A DNA stretch of 64,000 nt from Paguma larvata. Its lineage: Eukaryota; Chordata; Mammalia; Carnivora; Viverridae. The first letter of the stretch is position 1. Each line of letters opens with the position of its first letter. This document shows, piece by piece, positions 19,996 through 29,410 of the stretch. The notes beneath the pieces were generated by a model. That model saw nothing but the letters and a program-made list of their open reading frames with translations, ran no database searches and was not told the origin of the DNA. Position numbers and translations under genes: made by a program. Location: assembly GCA_030068075.1 (NCBI GenBank), contig CM057826.1, positions 115,840,746 through 115,904,745 of the forward strand, given 5' to 3'.

Positions 19996-20600
19996 TCAAG
20001 GGGCAGAGAATTTGTTGCCCAACCCTCTGGCATAAGGATTATTTCAGGCTGGTTACATTTAAGGACCTGCAGATAGAGGGGAAGCTCTAAAAACCAGGCA
20101 GACACCCCCAAAACCAAGAGCACATTGGATACAATGTAGGTTAGCTAACTTGACAATAAATTATATTTCAAAAAAAAATGAGCAGAAGTTACCCCTTTGT
20201 ATGAGACATTTACATGGAAAAGAGAAAGCTCCATGTGTAAGGCTGTCTCCTTCACTGTACCAGGAAAAGGGGGATGACCGAATCCCTAGAAATTCTTATC
20301 AATGGAGAGGGCAAGGACTTAAATCTTCATTAACAGCCACAGGCGTGTTCACTGTGCTTTCCTGGTGGCCTCCGCCAACATTTTTTTTTTTTTTGTCTTT
20401 AGCTGGAGAAAGCATTTAAGGTGATAGCCTCTTTTAAGGAGAGTTACTTGATTTTCCCGGGTCTCTCCCGTGTACACGGGAGGGCTACATGTTATTAAAC
20501 TTTTGTTCGTTTTTCTCCTGCTAATCTGTCTTTTTATTACCAAGGTGTCTCAGCCAAGAAACTAGAAGGGTAGAAGGAAAATTATTTTTCCTCCCCCACA
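19996..20600 (+). mobile_element. 5' LTR of a class I endogenous retrovirus
   Basis: The left member of an LTR pair matches 25646-26194 along its length. Shared words include CTCTGGCATAAGGATTATTT (the other copy has CTTTGGCATAAGGCTTAAT), GGGGATGACCGAATCCCTAG, AGCATTTAAGGTGAT, GGGCTACATGTTATTAAAC and the end TTATTTTTCCTCCCCCACA. ATTAAA at 20494-20499 is the likely poly(A) signal and the T-rich run after it is R/U5. A perfect 18-base palindrome lies at 20465-20482, just before the signal. A short L1 3' end is inserted at about 20104-20174. By eye the two LTRs differ at roughly one site in four or five, so the integration is old. Confidence 0.85.
20104..20174 (+). mobile_element. Very short carnivore L1 3' end inside the 5' LTR
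   Basis: About 70 bases absent from the 3' LTR: ATTGGATACAATGTAGGTTA, GCTAACTTGACAATAAATTA and an A run at 20169-20177. The words match the end of carnivore-type L1 elements. GGCAG and GAGCAG at the edges may be a short duplication. Confidence 0.65.
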
Positions 20601-21003
20601 GTTTTAGTGCCCCACACAGGACTTTCTGAGACACCACACTAATTTTTCAGCCTCCACATGGAATCCTAGAAAACTGGCAGAAGCCACGAAGGGTAGAAAT
20701 TCTTCCCAAACCCAGCCCTCCTGGAGCTCACTCTGTAGGACCCGGTCAAGAGAAAGGTAAAAAATTTTTGCCTCTTCCTTTCCAAATTTAGATCAGCAAG
20801 AGAAAAATATTTGTAGGAACTAGTTCCTTGGGGATAGCTAATCTCATGAAAATCTGTAACGCGTGCTCCTGTGTGCTACTGATCCTCTTCCTCCCAGAGA
20901 TGGTCATTGTTTTCTTTTGCCTCTGTCTTCTATGTTGTTTAGATAAAGAGCAGCATCTTAGGTCTGATGAGGTTTTTCCTTTCATCTTGTTCTATGTCTT
21001 CAG

Positions 21004-21406
21004 GTCTTGCCTTTGCAGCCAGTAAGAATATTCTCCCTGGTCTCTACCAGCCAGAAGATACATGTGCCCGCACGCATCTGGCAGGCAGCAGAAGAGACTG
21101 TGGATCCAAGAAGCAGAACTCTCTGTGTCCAACTGCGACAGTTCTCATCATCTCAGCCTTCATTGTTTCGTTATTGCTGGAGAAGTCCCACTCCAGTAGT
21201 GCCTATCCAGCGTCACAGATTGGTGGGTCTGGACGGAACGCATCTCACATTCTCAGGGGAAACTGGAGACGCTGTTTCAACTACACCATCCTATGGCCTG
21301 CGACAACGAAGATCTGTGCCTTCTCAGGCTCTGGGAGAACACTTTCTGAGTCTTGCAGGGGCTGCATCTTTTCCATTCCCTTCTGGGATGCCTCTTGCAT
21401 CCATGG
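21004..21406 (+). other. Splice-signal-bounded segment inside the ERV
   Basis: A pyrimidine-rich run ending TTCTATGTCTTCAG precedes position 21004, and CATGGGTAAGC follows at 21402-21412, so the 403 bases between look like an internal exon. Two plus-strand frames stay open across nearly all of it. I do not recognise the protein in either frame. Confidence 0.3.
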
Positions 21407-21587
21407 GTAAGCCAATAAGAAGGCATTTGGTTTGAACTGCTACTGAGATTAATAGAATATCCTACTCATCAATGACCAGATGATGGTCCTTTCTATTAAA
21501 CAAACCTCTATACTTGAAAACACTTAGAGAGCGCTCATTCTAAACAATTACCTTAATGGTGCCTATGGAAAAATAAAAGTGAAAAGA

Positions 21588-21616
21588 GGACACGCACACG
21601 CACGCACACGCACACA
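21588..21616 (+). repeat. CA/CACACG short repeat
   Basis: Imperfect (CACACG)n-type run inside the ERV internal region. It is too short to be strongly unstable. Confidence 0.75.
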
Positions 21617-22431
21617 TGAGGACACAAAGGTGGCTAGCCATAAGGAATTATTTAACCAGATGAACTTAGAAAGTCCTTTTTGCCTTCACTTTGAGATGAT
21701 CCTACCAAATCAAGAGAACAGTTAGAAAGAGCCGTAGACATTCACGATCCCACTCAGAATGGCTGCAAAAGAGTATTCTGGCCACACATGATTTATACTG
21801 TGGTTATCAGACAAGCTGGACAGCTCCCTGGGGAAACCACCCCCTCACAAAGAAAACGGATGACCAGAATTTTTCCCAGGCCTTGCTGTAAATTATCAGG
21901 AAATCGGTCACTTGGAAGTGGATATTCAGGGACCGATAGAAGCAATAGTAGAGGTTTTCTCTGATAGGTAAAGATTGAACTGTATACTCAGAAACAAGGC
22001 CTCCGTTAAACGCTTTAGATAGACTTTTTAAAGGCGCACTGCATTAAACCCTGGATTTCTAGAATGTAGAAATCTCCCTGATAAAAGAAGCAAAGTTTAG
22101 TTGGATGGTGCATTCTTCTCTTGATGTTTAGGCTAAAAACCTGATTCTCTGAGGAATCAGAAACAACTGTCTCTGACTTGCATGTCTACAAAGCCAGAAC
22201 TGTGGTTCTAGACACAATTCAAAGTCCACCTAACCTTATCAATCCCCAAATCTCCCTTATTCATCTCAAAATGCTATTGATACTGAGATACTACAAAACA
22301 GAATTGCCCTGCGCTTAAAAAAAAAAGGAAAAATTTAAGTAGTAATTACTTCAGATCTCTGATAATAAGCAAAATACCCCAAAACTCCGTGAAGAACATT
22401 TGGATACTTTCTCTATGCCTTTGTGATGTAG

Positions 22432-22626
22432 ATTTTTTCTTTTTAAAATATGTTTGTTTACTTTAAGAAAGAGAGAGAGAGAGACTCGGAGAGAGAGAAT
22501 TCCAAGCAGGCTCCACTCTGTCAGCGCAGAACCCAAATTGGGGCTTGATCTCAGGAACCATGAGATCATGACCTGAGCTGAAATTAAGAGTTGGATGCTT
22601 AACTGACTGAGGCACCCAGGCGCCCC
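22432..22626 (-). mobile_element. SINEC_Fc-type SINE in the ERV
   Basis: T-rich left end, AATATGTTTGTTTACTTTAA, GAGAGAGAGAGA segment and the head GAGGCACCCAGGCGCCCC. It lacks part of the CT-rich region. Confidence 0.92.
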
Positions 22627-23516
22627 TTAAATAAGATTTAATATCAATAGCGTACTTACATAAAACTGGAATTTAACTTTCATTTGCTAAAAGGACCAAG
22701 TTTTCTTGGACTATAGGTCTGCTCCTGATAAGAGATTATGAAAGATTTTTTTCTTTACTTTTTAAGTAATCTGCCTAAAAATCAAAGATTTTGTGTCTTG
22801 CCAAAATAATTTCCTGTGCTTCAGTGTTATCTTAATCAGGTCTTTAATTACTTAAGAAAACTGGGTCTATTAAAAGAGATAAGTTTTGCTCACAACCGTA
22901 TGACCTTCTGTATTTGCCTTTAAAATCTTCTGTCACTTTGGTTAAATGGATAATTACTGTTTCATAATGATCTGTAACTCTGTTTACTCAGGTGTCCAAA
23001 CCTTTTGATATTTTTATAAGTTTCCCCAAATCAAATACTAAATGAAGTCTCCATGACCTCTGACTAACTTTGGGATTTTGCAGAAGGTCCTTGGACTATG
23101 TCTAAAGATTTGTTCTCTTGATTATAAAGGGGGAGATGCTTATTTAATATGCTTAATAAGTTAAATCGAAGAAGAGGCATTGTCAAATAAGAGATTAATA
23201 CTAAGGCTTCTTTATGTCGCATTTGCATATGTGTATAAGCATTCCAGAAATTGTATGACATTTCTGAAATTCCTGTATGTCCTAATATAATGCTATCACA
23301 TAATTCCAGTTATTATTTTGAATTAATCAGCACAATTCCTTGTCACGTGCATTATAATGAACTCTCATCAGATCTTTATGCATGGACATTTTTAAGTCTT
23401 GTCATTTACAATTATTGTTTTACTGTGATGCTTTTGCAAGAGTGTGCCTGTCAAAGTGCTTCATCTTCAAGGGGGTTCATGGAAAGGGCTGTGGCAAGCA
23501 CAGGCTTTAGACATCT

Positions 23517-23733
23517 TTTTTTTTAAGTATCTTTAATGTTTTATTTGTTTTTGAGAGAGAGACAGGGTGTAGCAAGGGAGGGGCAGAGAGGGAGGGAGAC
23601 ACAGAATCCGAAGCAGGCTCCAGGCTTTGAGCTGTCAGCACAGAGCCTGATGCGGGGCTCGAACTCATGAACCGTGAGATCATGACCTGCGCCGAAGTTG
23701 GACACTTAACCGACTGAGCCACTCAGGTGCCCC
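23517..23733 (-). mobile_element. SINEC_Fc-type SINE in the ERV
   Basis: Complete minus-strand copy ending GAGCCACTCAGGTGCCCC. TTAGACATCTTTTTTT on the left and TAGATAACTTTTAAG on the right look like a worn duplication. Confidence 0.95.
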
Positions 23734-23926
23734 TAGATAACTTTTAAGATCATAAAAGTAAACTGGGTAAGAATTTCCAGAACTCACGGAAAAACTACAT
23801 CCAAACAAAACAATAATTAATAACATGGGACTTAAAGAACTGATGAGGATGGTAATTTTTATAACTTTTTCATAGGAAATACTGCTGGTTCTTATTTTTC
23901 CAGATTTAAGGGAATTATTTTCTCTC

Positions 23927-24040
23927 TCTCTCTCTTTTTTAAGTAGGCTTCATGCCCAGGTCAGAGCCCAATGCAGTGCTTGAACTCACAACCCTGAGAC
24001 AGAGTTGGACGCTTAGCCACCTGAGCCATCTAGGTGCCCC
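23927..24040 (-). mobile_element. Older CanSINE (short type) in the ERV
   Basis: TTTTTAAGTAGGCTTCATGC, GAACTCACAACCCTGAGACA and the head GAGCCATCTAGGTGCCCC. ATTATTTTCTCTC (about 23914) and ATTATTTTCTCTTAC (24046) are the duplicated target. Confidence 0.9.
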
Positions 24041-24553
24041 AGGACATTATTTTCTCTTACACTAACTATGACTTACAGAAATTTAGTAAAGTAAACAAGA
24101 ATGAAACAATTTCTTGTTCTCCCTACCTGATCCCTCCAGAATTTGGAAACTCAGCATTCTTATTTTCATGGCAACATATTTATTTGCGTAAGTTCAATAA
24201 AAATCTGTTCTCCTTATAACAGGACACAACTGGAAACACTGGTTATACTATCAAGGCTTTGACTGCAAAATGAGATTTGAGAATGTGCATAGAATCAGAT
24301 ATGCCAGACAGCTTTAAGGAATGAAGGCTGACTTTATAGAGCCAATAAAGAAAAGGAGCCTGGAACCTTGCTTCTTCGGATTCTGGCAGCCTAAGGAAAG
24401 AAGGAAGGAAGGTCACTTCTGGGCAGATGTGGGAACCTCAGGATATTTTAGGGACCTTGAGAAGAGAAAAAGTCACCCAAATCTACAGGTAGTGCAGTCA
24501 AAATCTGATGGTGAGTCCTTGACTTGGTTTCTTAGCACGGAGAGGCTTTTATG

Positions 24554-24750
24554 TTTAAGTTTATTTACTTATTTTTGAGAGAGACAGAGAGAGGGGGAGA
24601 GGCAGAGACAGACGGAGACAGAATCCCAAGCAGGCTCCAAGCTGTCAGCACAGAGCCCAACGGAGGACTCGAACTCATGAGTTGTGAGATCGTGACCTGA
24701 GCAGAAACCAAGAGTTGGACACTCAACCGACTGAGCCACCCAGGTGCCCC
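24554..24750 (-). mobile_element. SINEC_Fc-type SINE in the ERV
   Basis: Complete copy ending GAGCCACCCAGGTGCCCC. AGAGGCTTTTATG (24541) and AGAGGCTTTTAAAAG (24758) flank it. Confidence 0.95.
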
Positions 24751-25645
24751 AGTATGAAGAGGCTTTTAAAAGCTCTATCTTAAGAGTCCTCATGGAAAGT
24801 TCCAGCAAAGCAGATTTAAAGAAGTCTAGATGGTCCAGCACGATGCTTGGTGCATTTATGTAAATAATCAGGCCAAGTTTACTGAGACTAGACTTATTCT
24901 GCAGAGAAATCAGTCTTATTTGGCCATTTTTGGTAGAAGTGATGGTCACGTTAGAGAGGAAAGTTATGTGTCAGTAGAAACCATAATACACACTTCTGGT
25001 GATCAATTCCAGTCAACTGTCTTTGAAGTTTCGGGATTCTACCTGTAAACTGGACCAGATCCTGAATGCAACTTTCCTCAAATATCTGATGACAAGTCTC
25101 CAAACTAACATTCTGAACTTTCTCTCGCCTCTTTGACTCAGAATCACTAAGTCCAAAAACCCAAAGCCCCGCAACCCGAACATGAATGACTTGATATAAA
25201 CTTCAGCGTGAATGCCATACCGGTGCACGTTCAGACAATCTTCAGGCCCACTGCCGCATGGGCCGCTCAGAAAGTGTAACTGACTGCCCAGGGACCATTG
25301 TAGACAGTCAACCTGCCAAAGATGTTTTGAGTCTAACATCTAGAAATCTTGGCTGACTGCCCTCAGGACTCAGCCTGGGTTTCTAACTTGCTCCAGTCAT
25401 TAACACTTGTTTTTCTTTTGTATCCACAGAAATGTCTTATTAAATTCCTGATTTCTCACACAATAGAAGCCCAAGAGATGTGTGAGATGCCTAGCTGCAT
25501 CACCACTTCCTGAAATGCGACACAACTGTTTGATTCAACTGCCCTAATCTCAGGACGGAGTGACTGGTGCGGGGAGATAGGGAGCAATCAATCGATTTAG
25601 CTTCTGGACTGTGCAACTTCTTGTTAAAAGTTTCCAAGGAAGGAC

Positions 25646-26194
25646 TGAGGGGGGAACAGAATTCGTCACCCCAAAATATGCCTCTTTGGCATAAGGCTTA
25701 ATCTAAGCTGATTATTTTTAAGAAACCACAAACACAGGAGATGCTCTGAAAACCCAGTAGAAGTTCCACTTTTGTAAGAAACATTTGCACGGATAAGGGA
25801 AACCCCCATTTGTAAGGCAGGCTCCCTTGCTGTACAGGAAGAGAGGGATGACCGAATCTCTAGAAATTCTTAACGGTGTTGAAGGCAATGATTTAAATCT
25901 TCCTAACAACCATATGCTTATTTACTGAGCTTTCCTGGTGACCTTCCGTAAGTGGCCTTCCCCCACCCCAAAACCCTTCTTTTGTCTTTAGCTGAAGATG
26001 GCATTTAAGGTGACGATGACCTGGGCCAATCTGGAGAGTGACCGGATTTTCTTGGGTCTCTCCCATGCAGACAGGAGGGCTACATGTTACTAAACTTTTG
26101 TTTTTCTCCTGTTAGTCCTTTTCAAAAAATTATTATTAGAGGAGTATCTCTGCCAAAAACCTAGTAGAGGGAAAATTATTTTTCCTCCCCCACA
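25646..26194 (+). mobile_element. 3' LTR of the class I ERV
   Basis: Starts TGAGGGGGGAACAGAATTCG after a purine-rich AAGGAAGGAC tract and ends CCTCCCCCACA, giving the canonical TG...CA termini. It is collinear with 19996-20600. Its poly(A) hexamer position reads ACTAAA (26089-26094) instead of ATTAAA. I could not find a clear 4-6 base target duplication at the outer edges. Confidence 0.85.
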
Positions 26195-26269
26195 TCTCTG
26201 AAAGCTGAACTACAAGGATCTTTGAATGGAAAAAACTACATTTCACCTGGAAGGGAGGAAGGGAGGAAG

Positions 26270-26530
26270 AGGTAAGAGCAGAGAAGACTTTTAGGGCAGT
26301 GAAACCATTCTGTTACAGTGGATATATGTCGTTATACATTTGTCAAAACCCAAAAAATATACAACACAGAGTGAGCCCTAATGTAAACTACAGACTTTAC
26401 TTAATGTATGAATATTGGCTCATCAACTGTAACAAACGTACCACGCTCACGCTAAATGGTGATAATTGGGGGCACGGGCTGGAGGAGAGAATGTGGGCTT
26501 GCTGTGCTTTCCGCTCATTTTCCTATAAAC
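26270..26530 (+). mobile_element. L1M 3' UTR, left part
   Basis: TTTTAGGGCAGTGAAACCAT, GTCGTTATACATTTGTCAAA, GTGAGCCCTAATGTAAACTA and CATCAACTGTAACAAACGTA follow the order of an old L1 3' UTR. A SINE splits it from 26830-27150. Confidence 0.85.
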
Positions 26531-26539
26531 CCAAAACTG

Positions 26540-26779
26540 GTTTATTTTATTTATTTATTCATTTATTTTTCATTTATTTTTCTTTATTTTCAGAGAGAGA
26601 GGGAGAGGGAGACCGAGCACAAGTGGGGAAGGAACAGAGAGCAAGAGAGAGAGGGAGAGAGAGAAAATCCCAAGGCATCACAGAGCCTGATGCCGGGCTC
26701 GAACTCACAAACCATGGATCATGACTTGAGCCAAAATCAAGAGTTGGAGGCGTAATCGACTGAGGCACCCAGGCATCCC
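26540..26779 (-). mobile_element. SINEC_Fc-type SINE
   Basis: TTTATTTATTTATTCATTTA left end, GAGAGAGAGGGAGAGG segment and the head GAGGCACCCAGGCATCCC. AACCCAAAACT (26527) and AACCTAAAACT (26780) are the duplicated target. Confidence 0.94.
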
Positions 26780-26829
26780 AACCTAAAACTTAAAAGTAAA
26801 GTGTCTTAAAAAATAAAGTGTATTAATTG

Positions 26830-27150
26830 AAAAAAAATACCAATAATATGTCCACCAGTAGGATTTTAGTTAAATAAATTTTGATAGAACCATCCAACAG
26901 AGTACTATGCAGTCATAAAAATCACATACTAATATGGAATAATCGTCAAGGAAAAAGTAAGTGCTAGTCAGCGAGAATGGCATGACCCCACTTACGTTAT
27001 TACTCAGTTTACTGGACTACAGTCAGACCATCTCTGGGACAATACCCGAGACAATGTGGCATCACTCATCTCTGGGAGGGGATGTGTGGTATACCCTTTT
27101 GTGCTTTTTAGATTGTACACTACATGTAAGTCACACTTATTCAAAGGAAA
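26830..27150 (+). mobile_element. L1M 3' UTR, right part
   Basis: ATGTCCACCAGTAGGATTTT, AGTACTATGCAGTCATAAAA, AATATGGAATAATCGTCAAG and GTATACCCTTTTGTGC are old L1 3' UTR words. Confidence 0.8.
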
Positions 27151-27154
27151 CACA

Positions 27155-27364
27155 GGGGCGCCTGGATGGCTCAGTTGGTTAACTGTCCAACTCTGGATTT
27201 TGGCTCAGGTTGTGATCTCATAGTTCGTGAGTTCAAGCCCCACATCGGGCTCCACGATGGCAGCATGGAGCCTGCTTGGGATTCTTTCTCTCCCTCTCTC
27301 TCTGTCCCTTCCCTTCTCGTGCTCTCTCTGTTTCTCTCAAAATAAATAAACTTAAAAAAAAAAA
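27155..27364 (+). mobile_element. SINEC_Fc-type SINE
   Basis: Head GGGGCGCCTGGATGGCTCAG, B box GAGTTCAAGCCCC and a tail AAATAAATAAACTTAAAAAA. Confidence 0.95.
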
Positions 27365-28720
27365 GCCAACGACTTAAAAAAAGAGACATAAAGCTTAAAG
27401 TTTTATACATTGAAAAACTGTACTTTAAATATTATATTTATTATTTATAAATAATTTTAGTAAATTTAAAAAGCTATAAATTTAAAAACTTCCATCCTTT
27501 AGGTCTTCTTTATATAAGTACAGCAGAAAAGAAAGAAAACTCCAGTGCTCATTCCCTGTCTTCCAGGAGCTGATGGTCCCCCCAGCACCTCTATCTAACA
27601 CTTACTGTGCTTGTGCTGATCAATTATTCTTAACTATTTTTTATTATTTTTCTTCCCAGGTAAAGTATAAACACTTTGAAGGTAAGGGTAGTATCTGTCA
27701 TATGTATTGCTATTTCTCTGGTGCTGGCTAAAAAGATGTTTTAATAACTATGTTGCTAAACTGATAGCTGAACTCCACCCTTTTCCATGAAGACTTGCCT
27801 GACTGCCCAATGGAAATATCTCCTAAATGTTAACGCCTGCCTCACAGGCAGAAATAATAATTAATAATAATTCACAGAAAGAAATAATATTCTTTATTTG
27901 ATTCAGTCAACAAATGCCTAGTGTTATTATCAGGGCCCGGACCAGGGGGAGGTTTTCTCTTAACTAAAAACAGGATCAATTTTACTGATTTTTCCTTTCG
28001 CTTTAGGCTCCAATATGGTTTGGTATCACAGAGCTTTCTGGGGGGCACCTCTCGACTCGGCCTGCCTGCATCACACTCGAGGCAAACGCCTCGTTCACCT
28101 GACCTTGGTCCTCGCTCTGAATTATACCTACCTTTCAGATGAGGTGACCAAAACATGGAGGAGGCTTTAAGCTATCTGTCTGGATTACAGAGCTGGTTAC
28201 GTGCTAGAAAAGAAATTAGAATTCATACAGTCCAGAGCCCATTGTCTTAAACTACCAGGTTCGTTCTCAGGGGTTTGGGTCTTGTGGTCCGGATGCATTT
28301 ACCTTGGCTCTGATCCTCTTGCTCTTGGTCCTGCTGTACTCTGCTCCAATCTAGTCCCTCCTCACCTCCCAGAACCCTGCCACAAACCCATCTGTCCTTC
28401 CAAACCATCCCCCACCCAACGGCCTCCCTGGAACTCTTCCTGACTTCCTGAGTCTCCCAAACGGATGTGACTTCTCCGTCCTCTGTACCAAAGGCCCGCT
28501 GTGTATCTTCTCCGTGGCACGTACTCTGCCCCCTCCGGGAGTAGGTCATGTCTGGACTTGTCTTACTCATCTTCCCAGGCGGTCCTGACTACCATTTAAC
28601 GCCCCGAGCTAGGACATGAGAAGGAAACCAGTTTCATCTACTCCTGTTTAAATGCCCTCAGCGCCTACCCTACGGCTTTCTTCAAAAAAACATTTAGGAA
28701 AGATATTTTTAAATTCCATG
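27365..28720. other. Mostly single-copy DNA, AT-rich then GC-rich
   Basis: 27415-27500 is a simple A/T-rich patch. 27840-27900 has AATAATAATT-type words. 28300-28600 contains scattered words like the L2 3' region (GGAACTCTTCCTGACTTCCT) but too decayed to call. No gene is recognised. Confidence 0.4.
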
Positions 28721-28724
28721 TTAA

Positions 28725-28855
28725 TGACGGTTAGGAGTTCAGGCTCTGTGTCTAGCTGACTGTGTTCAAATCCTGGCTCTGCCACTTATTACCTGTGTGA
28801 CTTTGGGAAAATTACTCTCCTTGTCTGTTTCTTCAACTCCAAAGAGGCAGCAATA
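28725..28855 (+). mobile_element. MIR, left part of an interrupted copy
   Basis: AGGAGTTCAGGCTCTGTGTC, GTTCAAATCCTGGCTCTGCC and ACTTATTACCTGTGTGACTT give the MIR core. The 3' part resumes at about 29355. Confidence 0.85.
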
Positions 28856-28859
28856 CTAA

Positions 28860-29345
28860 AAGAGGGCTTTGGGTGCCTCCGTCTTCGCCCCAAACTTTCC
28901 AGCTGGGTTCTTTCCGGCTTGTCTCTTGGCTCAGACAAAAGACCCTAAGGGCTAAGCATCCCCTGATGGAAACCATAACCATCGCCAGCAGCAAGGACTG
29001 TTCTGGGGTGGCCAGCAAGACCCGGCCCAGTGACTGACTCCAAGACTGCGATCGTTCAACCTTTACTGCCTCCACCCCCGACGCACCCACCCACCTTGGT
29101 CCCGCATTTTCCTTATAAAAACCTGGAAGTCTTGTCAGCACTCTGGAGACAGTCTTCCAGATGCTGGTCCGCTGTCTTCCTGGTGTTGGCCTCACTGAAC
29201 TAAATTCCTGTCTTGTTTCACCGCCACTCCTCTCTCTGCCTTTGGATTCTGTCAGCGGCGAGGGGCTGGACCTGGTCTATACAGGACGCCCCAGAGCCAC
29301 GTGCTCTTGCACCTCTGTCCCCTGGCTACGGTACTGGACAGCTTT
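28860..29345 (+). mobile_element. LTR-like insertion, probable solo LTR (class I)
   Basis: About 480 bases that interrupt a MIR. It has LTR-like architecture in order: a TATA-type CTTATAAAAACCTGG at 29112, then about 85 bases later CACTGAACTAAATTCCTGTC (29190-29209), resembling an LTR poly(A)/R region, then a T/C-rich U5-like run. I could not fix the TG and CA ends or a clean target duplication, and no partner LTR lies in the window. Confidence 0.55.
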
Positions 29346-29349
29346 AATG

Positions 29350-29410
29350 TAAGCCTCTAGTACTCTGCATAACAGGACGTTGTCACTAAATGTTAGCTGG
29401 AATTATTAAG
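29350..29410 (+). mobile_element. MIR, right part of an interrupted copy
   Basis: CTGCATAACAGGACGTTGTC and ACTAAATGTTAGCTGGAATT, then ATTAAG, fit the MIR 3' end and complete the copy begun at 28725. Confidence 0.6.

Larger units (their letters stand above)
20601..25645 (+). mobile_element. Internal region of a class I ERV, no intact genes
   Basis: The sequence between the LTRs is about 5.0 kb, roughly 4.3 kb without later SINE insertions. It begins with TAGTGCCCCACACAGGAC-like sequence two or three bases after the LTR, where a primer-binding site is expected, and ends with a purine-rich run before the 3' LTR. I recognise no gag, protease, reverse transcriptase, integrase or envelope motif in any frame; the longest frames are about 147 and 142 codons at 20967-21435. 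The length is short for a full retrovirus, so this is either a non-autonomous element or one with large deletions. Splice-type signals occur at 21003, 21407 and 25429. Several stops and frameshifts are present throughout; nothing here could make a viral protein. Confidence 0.75.

Noticed and set aside
20967..21435. 147- and 142-codon frames in the ERV as possible gag or envelope remnants
   Set aside because: Neither shows a matrix, capsid, zinc-knuckle or envelope motif. The two frames overlap in different phases, so at most one could be real.
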